DNA from: JAJPKK01 sp963747835
Lineage (GTDB): Bacteria; Pseudomonadota; Alphaproteobacteria; Rhizobiales; Xanthobacteraceae
Length of the DNA stretch: 64,000 nucleotides
Assembly (NCBI GenBank): GCA_963747835.1
Contig: CAVVGO010000005.1
Coordinates: 806,001-870,000, forward strand
Direction: 5' to 3'
The notes beneath the pieces were generated by a model. The model saw only the letters and a list, made by a program, of their open reading frames with translations, did not search any database and was not told the DNA's origin. The position numbers and the translations under genes were made by a program. Shown piece by piece: positions 1 through 8,432 of the stretch; the stretch's first letter is position 1, and each line of letters starts with the position of its first letter.

Positions 1-99
1 GCAACGCCGATCCTGAGCAAGGCCGTCGACGACAACAAGCTCCGCGTCGTCGGCGCCGTCTATGATCTCACCAACGGCCGTGTCGTTCTCGTGAATTGA
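1..99 (+). CDS. beta-carbonic anhydrase, C-terminal end (partial)
   Basis: Only the last 32 codons are in the window, read from base 1 to the TGA at 97-99. The tail has the pattern of a beta-class carbonic anhydrase C-terminus: an ILSKAV helix, then KLRVVGAVYDL and a final GRVVLVN strand. The family reversibly hydrates CO2 to bicarbonate using a zinc site that lies upstream of this window, so no catalytic residue can be checked. The identification rests on a short tail and is moderately confident. The next gene is on the opposite strand, with a REP-like repeat between. Confidence 0.6.
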   Translation, partial: ATPILSKAVDDNKLRVVGAVYDLTNGRVVLVN

Positions 100-143
100 G
101 GGCTTGCGCCATCGTCAGGAGCGCGTCGGAAATGCAAGCTGCG

Positions 144-230
144 GAGGGGGGCAAAGGCGCTCTTTGCGCCGTGCCCACGCTGGCACCGTACGGCCGAGAA
201 ACGTGGGCCCGCTTCGCTTTGCCCGCCCTG
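144..230. repeat. REP-like paired palindromic repeat
   Basis: The intergenic stretch contains two imperfect inverted arms. One, around 150-178, reads GGCAAAGGCGCTC..GCGCCGTGCCCAC; a second, around 203-229, reads GTGGGCCCGCTTCGC..TTTGCCCGCCCTGC. Repeats of this GGGCAAAGG...CGTGCCCACC type are common between genes of Bradyrhizobium-like genomes. It lies between two converging genes and may help end transcription, which is inference. Confidence 0.45.
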
Positions 231-249
231 CACAACCTGCTCCCGTCGG

Positions 250-735
250 TTACCGCCAGCTCTCCATCGCCTTGCGGTGCAGCGACTCCGGCGGCAGTTC
301 GGCTAATTCGATGCGAACGCCGTTCGGATCGGTGATATTGGCGAGGACAGCCTTGGTGCTGCTGTTGATCGTCTCCCCGACGCTGGCGCCTCGTGCTTTG
401 AACATCGCCGTTGCGGCCGTCATGTTGTCGACGTGCAGGCCGAAATGGTTGATGCCGGGCGGCCGTTGTGCGTTCGCGGGCAACAGCTCCACGAACGTGT
501 TCTGGCTGACCTGGACGTAGACCAGCTGCACTTGTCCGGCCGGGTTGGTGACGCGGAATGCTTCCGGAAATCCCATCGTCTTGGTGTAGTACTCGACGGC
601 CTTATCGAGGTCGGGAACGCTGAGCGCCACGTGATTGACCCCGACGACCCCCTGGTTCGGCGAATGATTTTGCGCGACGGCGGTGACGCCAAGTCCGACC
701 AGAGTGCCGGCAACAAACAAAGCAAGACCGCGCAT
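250..735 (-). CDS. secreted VOC (glyoxalase-fold) family protein
   Basis: This 161-residue protein starts with a signal peptide (about 1-21, ending AVA-Q), then a single vicinal-oxygen-chelate domain at about 32-150. The four positions that usually hold metal ligands in the fold are visible: H35 (VNHVAL), E83 (FVELLP), H97 (INHFGLHV) and E143 (RIELAELP). The family covers glyoxalases, dioxygenases and isomerases, so the reaction cannot be named. The leader predicts a periplasmic location, unusual for VOC enzymes. It is convergent with the carbonic anhydrase and downstream of the large regulator on the same strand. Confidence 0.85.
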   Translation of the reverse strand: MRGLALFVAGTLVGLGVTAVAQNHSPNQGVVGVNHVALSVPDLDKAVEYYTKTMGFPEAFRVTNPAGQVQLVYVQVSQNTFVELLPANAQRPPGINHFGLHVDNMTAATAMFKARGASVGETINSSTKAVLANITDPNGVRIELAELPPESLHRKAMESWR

Positions 736-898
736 GACAACCTCCCATGTTTCTTAGGTCCGCCACTCAAGGATTTGAGAGGAATTGACCCGACTGACGT
801 CGGGCGCAGTTTGGCGTGTTCGCCCCGGCGAGCGCAAGCCATTGCACACGCATAATCCGGCACACGCATAAATCCGGAGAGGACGAGCTTCGCGTCGG

Positions 899-3800
899 TC
901 AGGGCGCCGCGCCGAGCGCCTTGAGTTCGGCGTGAGCGCCTTCCCATTCAATGAAGTATTTCGGGCAATCATCAGCGGCGAGGCGGAACATGCGCAATGC
1001 GTCCTCCGGGGCGTTTTGCAACTGCGCCAGTTCCGCGCCGTAAAAATTCGCCTCGCAGACCTGTCGCCGCTTCGTCGCCGGATCCTGATCGTCGGCGGCG
1101 GCGAGTGTCTGGCCGGGCGTCAGTTCGCCGAGCAGCAGACGCACCACCGGGGCCGGCCATGATGTCATGTCGACATGCTTTGCGGTCTGTTCCAGATGGC
1201 TCGGAACACCGCCGCGGCGCTCGGCCAGGTCGAGCCAAACCGCCGGATAGGCAAACTTCGGATTGAGTTCATTGGCTTGCTTGAAATCGGCTTGCGCTTT
1301 GGCGAGGGAGCCGCCGTAGAGGTACCCGCGACCGCGGCTGAAATACGCGCCTGCCAGTTTGGGAGCGAGCCGGATCGCCTCGCTGTTGTCGGCAACGGCG
1401 CGATCGAGGTCCCCTTTGACCAGGTAGGTGGTGCCGCGACCGAAAAACGCGAGGGCAAGCTTTGGATTGAGCCGGATCGCCTCGCCGTATTCGGGGATGG
1501 CGCGGTCGGGGTCGCCCTTGGCGCGGTAGGCATCGCCGCGGTTGTTGAACGCGAAGGCAAAATTCGGATCGAGCCGGATCGTTTCGTCATAGTCGGCGAT
1601 GGCCCGGTCCAGTTCCCCCCTGGCTTGATAGGCGAAGCCACGGCTGTTGAACGCGGCGGCTAGTTTCGGATCGAGCCGGATCGCGTCGTCATAGTCGGTG
1701 ATGGCACGATCCTGATCCCGCTTGGACCCGTAGGCCCGGCCGCGGTTCCAATAGCCGCGGGCCAACCTGGGATCGAGCCGGATTGCCTCGTTGTAGTCGG
1801 CGATGGCGTGATCGAAATCGCCCGCGACGCGATACGCATTGCCGCGGTTGTAGAACGCTGTGACCGATTTGGGATCGCGCCTTATTGCTTCGTCGTAATC
1901 GGCAAGTCCGCGGATGTTCCGCATAACCGGCAGGCCCGCGGCGTCCCACGCCTCCAGCCCGCCACGGTACCAGGAGACGTTCGGATAGCCGAGATCGGCG
2001 AGTTCGACCGCGAGATTGCGGGCCTGCCACCATTCCGCGTTCCACGAAATCGTTATCAGGCGCCGCGTCGGACCGGCGCCGGGCAATCCGTCGACCCAGG
2101 CCCTGAGGGCGTGACGCTGTGCATCGTTCTTCGGCTGTCGATGGAGTTCCGACGGAACCGGAATTGCGCCCGGAAACGCGATGTCGATGCAACACGTGCT
2201 GACGGACGAAAGGATAAGCGGGGCGGCATCGTCCGTCGGGCTGCCCGGTCGGGCGATCAGCGCGTCGAGTTCGGCGGTCCGGATCGTCGAAACACCTGGG
2301 GCGCCGAGCGGGGTCGGTGCATGAAGGTTGCTTGTTCGCAGCCCCGCCTCGATCGGCAGGCCGGTATCGGAAATCTCGTCAACGTGGTCACGCATACCGG
2401 CAATCACGAGCCCGTCGATTTCGCGCTTCATCTCCTCGGCGATGTCCGCGTTCGCCCACAGGATATGCCGCATATTGCGTATCGTGGACGTCGTAAGCTG
2501 TCTTGCGTAGTCCTGGAACTCGCGCCGTGCCGGCTGGGCGTTGCCGGAATTCGCGTAGGCGATCGCCAGCCATCGGTTGATCCGGGGACTGAACCCGGAC
2601 GAATGCTCCTTCGCGGCCCGCAACCAGGTGATTGCCTCGTCGTTGCGGCCGAGGCGGATCAGGGCGTGACCGAGATTGCCGTAGAGGTCATGCCGCGACC
2701 CGGCGCCGCGATCGAGCTTGATGGACTCCTGAAGCAGCGGAAGCGCCTCCGCGGACCTTCCGATTGCCATGAGAGACAGCGCCAGTCCCTGATAATAGGT
2801 GACGGTCGTCGGATGAGCCTGCATCAGCGCCGTGAACGCCGCGATGGCTTCATCGTAACGTCGATCGCCGCGCAAAATACGCGCTTGGAGCCGCAGCATC
2901 GCTTCCGATCCCCCGGCGAGCGCGCGGGCCTGGTCCGCGAGTTTGTGCACGCGAAGCACCCGGTCCTCAAGGTCATCGGGTTCTTCGTAGTCAAGGACCG
3001 ATCGCATGATTTCGTTCGCGAGACCGATCATGATTTCGGCGGACATCGGTTCGAGCGCCAAGGCGCGTTCGAGCAGCGCGATGTTTTCCGCATTCCTGGC
3101 GGGAGCGATCGGCTGATGATTCTCCGACGCTTTCACCTGGAGCACGAGGTCATCCGCCGTCAACGCGGCCACCGGAAAACCGGCGAGCCTGCGCGATTCC
3201 GCGTCCATGAATGCGGTAGTCAACGGGAACATCAGATTTTGCATGACCCGGGCCGATACGTCCTCGGCCTCGCCAGGGGGCGCCTGGAATTGGCTGACCC
3301 AGATGTTGGTACCTCTGAGTGCATCGGTCAGTTGCAGCTTGAGCTCAACCGCGCTCGGCGATCTCCTGACGGTGCCCTCCAGCACGTAGCGAACGCCGAG
3401 TTCGCCGGCGATCTCCGGCAACGGCAATTTGCGGGTCGAAATCGCCTGCGCAGCCGAGCGCGCGACCACGAACGCGCCGCCGATCTGGGTCAAGCCGATG
3501 GTGACGTCTTCGGTCAAGGCGGCGGCCAGCTGTTCGCCCGCGGCCTCTCCGCTCGAATTTGCGAACGGCAGCACGACGATTGACAGCCGGGGCGGTGCCG
3601 GACGGTCTGATGTGCGAATAGCCGCCTGCTTGCCGGGCTGGCCGGCGAAAAGCCCGGGCCATTGGACGATCGCGCCGGCCGCGCAAAGGAGCACGATCGC
3701 CGCTGCCGCCGCGTAGAGGCGCCACCCTGCCTTGCGTCCGATGCCGCCGGGCACCGGCACCGGTTCGGCCGGGACAGCCTGCGGCGATGAGGCTTGCGGC

Positions 3801-4240
3801 GCGGGTTCCGGCAAGGCCGGCATGACTTCGGACGACGGCACGATGGTGTCCGGGACCAACGCAACCGGCGCGGTGGCCGGTAAGCTCGTGACCGCGTCCT
3901 CGCCCTCCGCGACCGGAAGGGTGAACCGGTACCCGCGTCCCGGCACGGTCTGAATGGTGCTTGCACCACTGCGGCCGGCGTCGAGGGCGCGGCGAAGCGT
4001 CGATATCTGGACCGTCAGATTGCTGTCCTCGACTGCCGCATTGGGCCACACGGCTTCCATGATCTCGTTCTTGGTGACGAGTTCTCCCGGCCGTGACAGG
4101 AACAAAACCAGAAGCTCGGTGGCGCGCGATCCGAGCGAAATCGGGTTCACCGCCCCCGTGTCATCGACCCGCAGCAATTCGCGGCCCGGCACATTGAACC
4201 GGAAGTGGTCAAACACCAGGGATCGGGATGCGAGCGCCAT
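899..4240 (-). CDS. membrane-anchored wHTH regulator with TolB-like, TPR and rhodanese-like domains
   Basis: This 1113-residue multidomain protein begins with an OmpR/PhoB-type winged helix (about 5-105, ending VPGRGYRFTLPV), then a Pro/Ala-rich linker and one membrane helix (about 174-193). This is the topology of CadC-like one-component regulators. A TolB-like segment follows (about 218-320, RLSIVVLPFANSS), then TPR helices (about 350-620), a rhodanese-like region (about 645-770), a second TPR block (about 772-990, NRGxAY/DYDEAIRLDP units) and a C-terminal cap. The rhodanese-like active-site loop reads TISWNAEWWQAR and lacks cysteine, so that domain is probably non-catalytic. The cap is shared with the TPR protein at 30081-32060. 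The gene diverges from the secreted-protein gene at 4518. Its target genes are unknown. Confidence 0.85.
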   Translation of the reverse strand: MALASRSLVFDHFRFNVPGRELLRVDDTGAVNPISLGSRATELLVLFLSRPGELVTKNEIMEAVWPNAAVEDSNLTVQISTLRRALDAGRSGASTIQTVPGRGYRFTLPVAEGEDAVTSLPATAPVALVPDTIVPSSEVMPALPEPAPQASSPQAVPAEPVPVPGGIGRKAGWRLYAAAAAIVLLCAAGAIVQWPGLFAGQPGKQAAIRTSDRPAPPRLSIVVLPFANSSGEAAGEQLAAALTEDVTIGLTQIGGAFVVARSAAQAISTRKLPLPEIAGELGVRYVLEGTVRRSPSAVELKLQLTDALRGTNIWVSQFQAPPGEAEDVSARVMQNLMFPLTTAFMDAESRRLAGFPVAALTADDLVLQVKASENHQPIAPARNAENIALLERALALEPMSAEIMIGLANEIMRSVLDYEEPDDLEDRVLRVHKLADQARALAGGSEAMLRLQARILRGDRRYDEAIAAFTALMQAHPTTVTYYQGLALSLMAIGRSAEALPLLQESIKLDRGAGSRHDLYGNLGHALIRLGRNDEAITWLRAAKEHSSGFSPRINRWLAIAYANSGNAQPARREFQDYARQLTTSTIRNMRHILWANADIAEEMKREIDGLVIAGMRDHVDEISDTGLPIEAGLRTSNLHAPTPLGAPGVSTIRTAELDALIARPGSPTDDAAPLILSSVSTCCIDIAFPGAIPVPSELHRQPKNDAQRHALRAWVDGLPGAGPTRRLITISWNAEWWQARNLAVELADLGYPNVSWYRGGLEAWDAAGLPVMRNIRGLADYDEAIRRDPKSVTAFYNRGNAYRVAGDFDHAIADYNEAIRLDPRLARGYWNRGRAYGSKRDQDRAITDYDDAIRLDPKLAAAFNSRGFAYQARGELDRAIADYDETIRLDPNFAFAFNNRGDAYRAKGDPDRAIPEYGEAIRLNPKLALAFFGRGTTYLVKGDLDRAVADNSEAIRLAPKLAGAYFSRGRGYLYGGSLAKAQADFKQANELNPKFAYPAVWLDLAERRGGVPSHLEQTAKHVDMTSWPAPVVRLLLGELTPGQTLAAADDQDPATKRRQVCEANFYGAELAQLQNAPEDALRMFRLAADDCPKYFIEWEGAHAELKALGAAP

Positions 4241-4368
4241 GAACCGCGCCTTCTGTAAGACCGAAGCACAGCGTCACCCGTGGCGCCCCGCGCGACACCA
4301 AAAAATCGCTACGCCAGAAAATACCCCACCTGACGGATTGTTCGCCCCAGCCGTAGCTGAAACTACCC

Positions 4369-4517
4369 CGTTTCGGGGCTTTTATCAACGTTTCGGAACG
4401 TTTCGGGGCGTCGCGGCGAACGCCGGAAGCGGTTGCCCCCACCAATGAACGTAACGACCTGCACGGCAGCCATCCCGGCTCACCCCGATGCAGGCGGCAA
4501 ACAAAGGAAACCAAGTC
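4369..4517 (+). promoter_or_regulatory. duplicated leader/promoter region, copy 1
   Basis: The region upstream of the secreted protein at 4518 aligns almost without gaps to the region upstream of the one at 5361. Shared blocks are CGTTT at 4369, TTTCGGAAC ending at 4399, a fixed 17-base interval, then CGAACGCC from 4417, and later ACCTGCACG and a GCAGGC block just before the Shine-Dalgarno. GGAAC-N17-CGAA resembles an alphaproteobacterial ECF (EcfG-type) promoter, but the -10 differs from the usual CGTT. The TTTCGG repeats could instead be an operator. Confidence 0.45.
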
Positions 4518-4970
4518 ATGAACTTCTCGAACATCAAGTCCGTCGCAGCTTCGCTCGTTGCAGCTTCGCTCGCGACCGCCATGCTTCCCGCCGGCGCGGC
4601 ATTTGCGCAGTCGGCTCCGTCCCTGGACGGCGCTTACAAGGGCATGCTGGTGTGCGCGCAACTGCCCGGGCAGCCGGAGGTCATTCGAGTTCCGCTGGAC
4701 GTCGTGATCACCAACAATGTCGTCCAGTTTTCGCGTCCCATTTTCGTTAACGGCCGCGCGGTCGGCAGCGAGATGGGGAGCGGAACGGTCGAAGGAACGA
4801 CGGTCCACCTGAAGTCGAACGGGACCAATGGCAACGCGCGATACGAAGGAAACTACAACGGCGAGCTCGCGCTGGACGGCGGCACCCTGATGGGCACACA
4901 GGCCTGGACGACGGCCGCCACCGAGACCCGGACCCGGACCTGCACCGCCGCCTTCGTTAAGGCAAAATGA
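4518..4970 (+). CDS. small secreted protein of unknown function
   Basis: The ATG at 4518 follows an AAAGGAAA Shine-Dalgarno and gives a 150-residue product with a clear signal peptide ending GAAFAQ. An in-frame codon at 4488 would add ten residues but has no ribosome site. The mature part has a repeated glycine/strand pattern (LDGAYKGMLVC, YEGNYNGELALDGG) and two cysteines, one early and one near the C-terminus, that could form a disulphide. I recognise no enzymatic motif. The leader is a near copy of the one before 5361, so the two proteins are probably co-regulated. A rho-independent terminator follows. Confidence 0.75.
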   Translation: MNFSNIKSVAASLVAASLATAMLPAGAAFAQSAPSLDGAYKGMLVCAQLPGQPEVIRVPLDVVITNNVVQFSRPIFVNGRAVGSEMGSGTVEGTTVHLKSNGTNGNARYEGNYNGELALDGGTLMGTQAWTTAATETRTRTCTAAFVKAK

Positions 4971-5022
4971 GTTGATCGATCCGGCCCGCCGGAGAGACCT
5001 CCGGCGGCAACGCGTACATCCG

Positions 5023-5060
5023 AAGCGGAGAGGCGGCTGATCCCGCCCTCCGCTTTTTTT
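5023..5060 (+). terminator. rho-independent terminator
   Basis: An inverted repeat with arms AAGCGGAG..GGCGG and CCGCC..CTCCGCTT closes a short loop and is followed by a run of T. It lies about 50 bases after the stop of the secreted protein ending at 4970. Confidence 0.8.
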
Positions 5061-5207
5061 CGTGCCTCCGGATTCTCACGCTTCCGAGATGGTTGGATAC
5101 CGACGTGCCTGGGTCCGGAATTCGCCGAGGCGCTTTGGCGCCCTCCAAAACATCCAGCCTGGTGGATTTCTCTTCGGCGAAGTCTCCCTGCCACGCGGAA
5201 TCCGTGT

Positions 5208-5360
5208 CGTTTAGCGGCTCTTACCAACATTTCGGAACTTTTCGGATCGCCGCGACGAACGCCCGTCTCGGCCCTGCCGACGAACAGGCACGACCACCTG
5301 CACGCTCGAAGCAACCATCCCGGTCGGCTTGTGTGCAGGCAGCAGATACAGGAGAGAAAA
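5208..5360 (+). promoter_or_regulatory. duplicated leader/promoter region, copy 2
   Basis: This is the second copy of the leader seen at 4369. CGTTT at 5208 is exactly 26 bases before GGAAC at 5234, as in copy 1, and CGAACGCC starts at 5256 after the same 17-base interval. ACCTGCACG and a GCAGGCAGCAG block precede the GGAGAG Shine-Dalgarno. Conservation of spacing as well as sequence points to a functional promoter/leader and not chance. Confidence 0.45.
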
Positions 5361-6023
5361 ATGTTCAAGTGGACAAACATGGCGGTAATCGCCTTGGCGG
5401 CCGTCGTCTCCGCTGCGGCGCTTGCTCCAAGCAGCGCTTCCGCACGCGGGTTTGGTGGCGGCTTCGGGGGCGGCCACGGCTTTGGCGGCTTCGGCGGCGG
5501 CCACGGATTTGGCGGCGGATTCGGTGGCCGCAGCTTTGGCGGCGGCTTCGGTCACGCGCCGAGCCTCGTTCGCATCGGCCACGGCCCGATCGATGTCGGA
5601 CACAACTTCGGCGGCCGCAATTTCGGCAATCGCGGTTGGGACCACGGTCCGATTCGGTTCACCCACATGCCGGGCTGCGGCTGGCACAATCCCAACTGCA
5701 CGCCCGGCACCGTGCCGAATCCCGACCCCACGCCCTGCTATGTCGATTGCGGTGGACACCTCCCTCCGCCGATCGTGTGGTGGAAGCATCACCCGCATTG
5801 GGGCGTCGTCGACTACGCGGCGGTCGGGACGGTCGGCGGCGACGCCGTTGCGGCCGACCCTGCGGCGGCGACAGCCGGCCCCTGCACTTGCCTCACCAAG
5901 CAATATCTCGACGACGGCAGCGTGCTGTTCAAGGACATCTGCACCAAGGAAGCCGCCCTGGCGACGCCGGACGAGTTGAGGGCGCAAGCGCAGGGAGTGG
6001 CCCCGCGGGCCCAGGCAAACTAA
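5361..6023 (+). CDS. glycine-rich secreted protein
   Basis: The ATG at 5361 lies just after GGAGAG and gives a 220-residue protein; an earlier in-frame codon at 5331 has no ribosome site. It has a signal peptide ending SASA, then about 40 residues of GFGGG/HGFGG repeats, a His-rich middle, and a Cys-containing second half (CGWHNPNC, CYVDCGG, CTCL) ending in a short Ala/Pro tail. Gly-rich exported proteins of this kind are frequent in rhizobial relatives, but no function is established. It shares its leader with the gene at 4518 and ends at a strong terminator. Surface or envelope structure is a guess. Confidence 0.7.
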   Translation: MFKWTNMAVIALAAVVSAAALAPSSASARGFGGGFGGGHGFGGFGGGHGFGGGFGGRSFGGGFGHAPSLVRIGHGPIDVGHNFGGRNFGNRGWDHGPIRFTHMPGCGWHNPNCTPGTVPNPDPTPCYVDCGGHLPPPIVWWKHHPHWGVVDYAAVGTVGGDAVAADPAAATAGPCTCLTKQYLDDGSVLFKDICTKEAALATPDELRAQAQGVAPRAQAN

Positions 6024-6049
6024 ATCACAAGGTGCGAGGGATCGACCTG

Positions 6050-6079
6050 AACCCCGGCTGGCGCCGGGGTTCTTTTTTT
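6050..6079 (+). terminator. rho-independent terminator
   Basis: A perfect 9-bp stem, AACCCCGGC at 6050-6058 and GCCGGGGTT at 6063-6071, with a 4-base loop, is followed by C and seven T. It ends the Gly-rich protein transcript 26 bases after the stop codon. Confidence 0.9.
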
Positions 6080-6169
6080 GCGCGACGGACCGAGGGGCGA
6101 CGCAGGCCAAGTCATCACGCAGCCGCGTGGCGACCGGAAGCCACGCTTCGGATGCAACTGGCGCCGCCG

Positions 6170-7150
6170 TTATTCGATCACATCGTCCGCTCGGATCAGC
6201 AGTGACATCGGAAAGTTTATGCCAAGCACCTTGGCCGTCGTGAGATTGAGCACCAACTCGAACTTGGTCGGCTGCTGGACCGGCAGTTCGGAAGGAGCGA
6301 CTCCTTTGAGGATTTGGCCGACGTAAATCCCGGATTGGCGGTATGCCTCCCGGATGCTGGCCCCATAACTGATCAGACCGCCAGCCGCGGCTTGTTCACG
6401 CCATGGAAAGATTACCGGCAGTGCATGGCGGATTGCGAGCGCCGCGATCTGTGCGGCCCGTATGGTAAAAAATGTGTCGTTCTCGACCATCAACGCTTGG
6501 GCTCTTTGCTCCGCGAGCGTCACGAAGGCAACGTCGATCTCGTTTTCCGTGCTTGCAGGTACTTGCCGAAATCCCAGTCCAAGATTGCGCGCCGACGCTT
6601 CAACGTCGGGAATGTCCTGGTCGAACCCGGCATTGTTCGGATTGACAAGCATGTGGATGGTCGTCGCCCGCGGCACCACTTCCCGAACCAGTTGCAGGCG
6701 CTTCGATTCCAATACCCCTGCAATCATGGTGACACCGGTGACATTGCCGCCGGGTTGGTTGAAGCTTGTGACCAAGCCATGCCTGACCGGATCGCCGTCG
6801 CCAAAGGTGAATACGATCGGGATCGTGGCGGTCGCCGCCTTCGCGGCTAAAGCAGCCTTGCTGCCGCCGCCGGCTGCGATCACCGCGACCTTTCGGTTCG
6901 CCAATTCGGCGGCAAGCGCCGGAAGCCTGTCGTACTGACCCTGCGCCCAGCGGTATTCGATCGCAACATTGGTCCCTTCGACATAACCCATCTGACCAAG
7001 CCCTTGCTTGAAACCAGCCAAATAGGCGGTCCAGGTCTCAGGCGTACCGATGTTGAGAAACCCGATCACCGGCATCGCCGGCTGCTGCGCCCGCGCCATC
7101 ACCGGGCATGCCGCGGCGCCCAGCCCCGCGATGAACTCCCGCCGTCTCAT
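6170..7150 (-). CDS. ABC transporter substrate-binding protein (COG2984-type)
   Basis: The 326-residue product starts at the ATG at 7150, whose bases overlap the stop of the upstream paralogue as ATGA, so the two are translationally coupled; the longer in-frame extension to 7384 runs inside that paralogue. The leader MRRREFIAGLGAAACPVMA has a twin-arginine-like motif followed by the usual AQQ. The rest fits the periplasmic binding family of COG2984 (IGFLNIG start, IEYRWAQGQ, PGGNVTGVT, VNPNN, DDVIE end). These proteins are abundant in Bradyrhizobium, often without adjacent permeases, as here. The ligand is unknown. Confidence 0.85.
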   Translation of the reverse strand: MRRREFIAGLGAAACPVMARAQQPAMPVIGFLNIGTPETWTAYLAGFKQGLGQMGYVEGTNVAIEYRWAQGQYDRLPALAAELANRKVAVIAAGGGSKAALAAKAATATIPIVFTFGDGDPVRHGLVTSFNQPGGNVTGVTMIAGVLESKRLQLVREVVPRATTIHMLVNPNNAGFDQDIPDVEASARNLGLGFRQVPASTENEIDVAFVTLAEQRAQALMVENDTFFTIRAAQIAALAIRHALPVIFPWREQAAAGGLISYGASIREAYRQSGIYVGQILKGVAPSELPVQQPTKFELVLNLTTAKVLGINFPMSLLIRADDVIE

Positions 7151-8139
7151 TCGATCACCTCGTCGGCGCGCAAGAGAATTGACTGCGGCACAGCAAGGCC
7201 GAGCGTCTTGGCGGTCTTGCCGTTCAAGGTCATCTCGAATTTGGTCGGCAGTTGAACCGGAAGGTCGGCAGGCTTGGCGCCCCGAAGAACGCGATCGACA
7301 TAGAAGCTGGCTTGGTGAAACAATTCCGCGTAATCCGGCCCGTAGGAAAGCAAGCCGCCGTCCCTGCAAAAGATGGAGTGCCAATAGACGGCCGCCACCT
7401 TGCTTTGGGCTGCCAGCGAGATGATCGCCGCGCGATGGACGACCGTAAAGACATCCGGCATGACGACCAATCCGACCCCCGGCTCGCGTCCAAGTGAGGC
7501 CATGACGTTTTCTATTTCGGCGTCGCTGCGAACCAGTGCTGCGACCGGCGCCAGTTTGATCGATCGGGCGGCGGCTTCAAACGCGCGCAGGTAGCTTGTC
7601 CCCCCATCGGGCGCAGTGTCGGGATTGAACATGGCCGCGGCCCGATCGATCCCGGGCGCGATCTCGGTCAGCAACTCCAGCCACTTGCCTGCCATTCGCG
7701 GTTCGGTGGTAATGAAGCCCGTTAGATTTCCGCCGGGGTGGGGCAGGCTCGCCACCAAACCGGCCGTGATCGGGTCGCCGACAATTACGAATACGATTGG
7801 GATCGTTCGCGTCTCCGACTGGAGCGCGGAAGCCAATGGAGTATTGGCGGCGAAAATTGCGTCCGGCCGCAGGCCGACCAACTCCTTTGCGACCCTGCTT
7901 GTCCTGTCGACACCGCTGCCGGCCCAACGTACGTCCATCCGCAGGTTGCGGCCTTCGTTCCACCCTGATTCAGCGAGACCCTGGGTAAACCTGGAGAATT
8001 GGTATTTTCCGACCGGATCACCATCGTCGAACCCCAGGGCCACTCCGACGCGCAGCGTCCTCTCGCTTTGCTGCGCTCTCGTCACCACCGGCAACGCCAC
8101 GGCGCTCCCAAGCCCTACGATAAATTCGCGCCGTCGCAT
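7147..8139 (-). CDS. ABC transporter substrate-binding protein (COG2984-type), paralogue
   Basis: This 330-residue protein is a paralogue of the one it overlaps at 7147-7150. It has the same MRRREFIVGLG twin-arginine-like leader ending TRAQQ, the PGGNLTGF block, the NPDTAPDG loop and the LLRADEVIE ending. It is first in the two-gene unit. No permease or ATPase gene lies nearby, so the pair may act with distant transporter subunits or as binding proteins only. Duplication within one operon with divergent mid-domains suggests two related ligands, which is inference. Confidence 0.85.
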   Translation of the reverse strand: MRRREFIVGLGSAVALPVVTRAQQSERTLRVGVALGFDDGDPVGKYQFSRFTQGLAESGWNEGRNLRMDVRWAGSGVDRTSRVAKELVGLRPDAIFAANTPLASALQSETRTIPIVFVIVGDPITAGLVASLPHPGGNLTGFITTEPRMAGKWLELLTEIAPGIDRAAAMFNPDTAPDGGTSYLRAFEAAARSIKLAPVAALVRSDAEIENVMASLGREPGVGLVVMPDVFTVVHRAAIISLAAQSKVAAVYWHSIFCRDGGLLSYGPDYAELFHQASFYVDRVLRGAKPADLPVQLPTKFEMTLNGKTAKTLGLAVPQSILLRADEVIE

Positions 8140-8310
8140 CCATGATCCCCCGAGTGGGTCCGCTCAGAGTATCGCCGAGCGGGCTTTGTGGGAACCCTGG
8201 TTCCACAAGGGTGTCGGTAGCGGGTCTTGATCCTCTCCGCGTGGCGAGAACGATGGCAACGACGGTCCAGTCGACCCGGCGCGGCATTTCCGACGTCCCT
8301 ATCGATTGTC

Positions 8311-8390
8311 GTAGGGCGGGTTCCCTTTAACCCGCCGCCCTGACGCGCTATCTTGCTTGGAATGGCGGGTTCAAGAGAATCCGCCGTGCG
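8311..8390. repeat. REP-like palindrome pair
   Basis: Two imperfect palindromes, GTAGGGCGGGTTCCC-TTTAACCCGCCGCCC and GGCGGGTTCAAGAGAATCCGCC, lie in the 293-base gap between divergent genes. The GGCGGGTT...AACCCGCC core is the usual form of REP-like intergenic repeats in Bradyrhizobium relatives. Nothing else was seen in the gap. Confidence 0.5.
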
Positions 8391-8432
8391 ACGACGGTAG
8401 CCTCACCGGCGAACCGCGAAAGGTTGGAATGC

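Noticed and set aside
1808..3583. 591-codon open frame on the plus strand
   Set aside because: It is antisense to the TPR/TolB part of the 899-4240 regulator; its composition is Arg-rich with no fold or ribosome site. High GC leaves the opposite strand open.
4395..4420. EcfG-type general stress promoter GGAAC-N17-CGAA
   Set aside because: The -35-like GGAAC is right, but the -10 is CGAA rather than CGTT, so I list it only as a candidate shared leader and not as a named promoter.
6170..7384. Longer form of the ABC binding protein (404 codons)
   Set aside because: The first 78 codons overlap the upstream paralogue and have no leader sequence; the coupled ATG at 7150 starts a proper twin-arginine-like signal.
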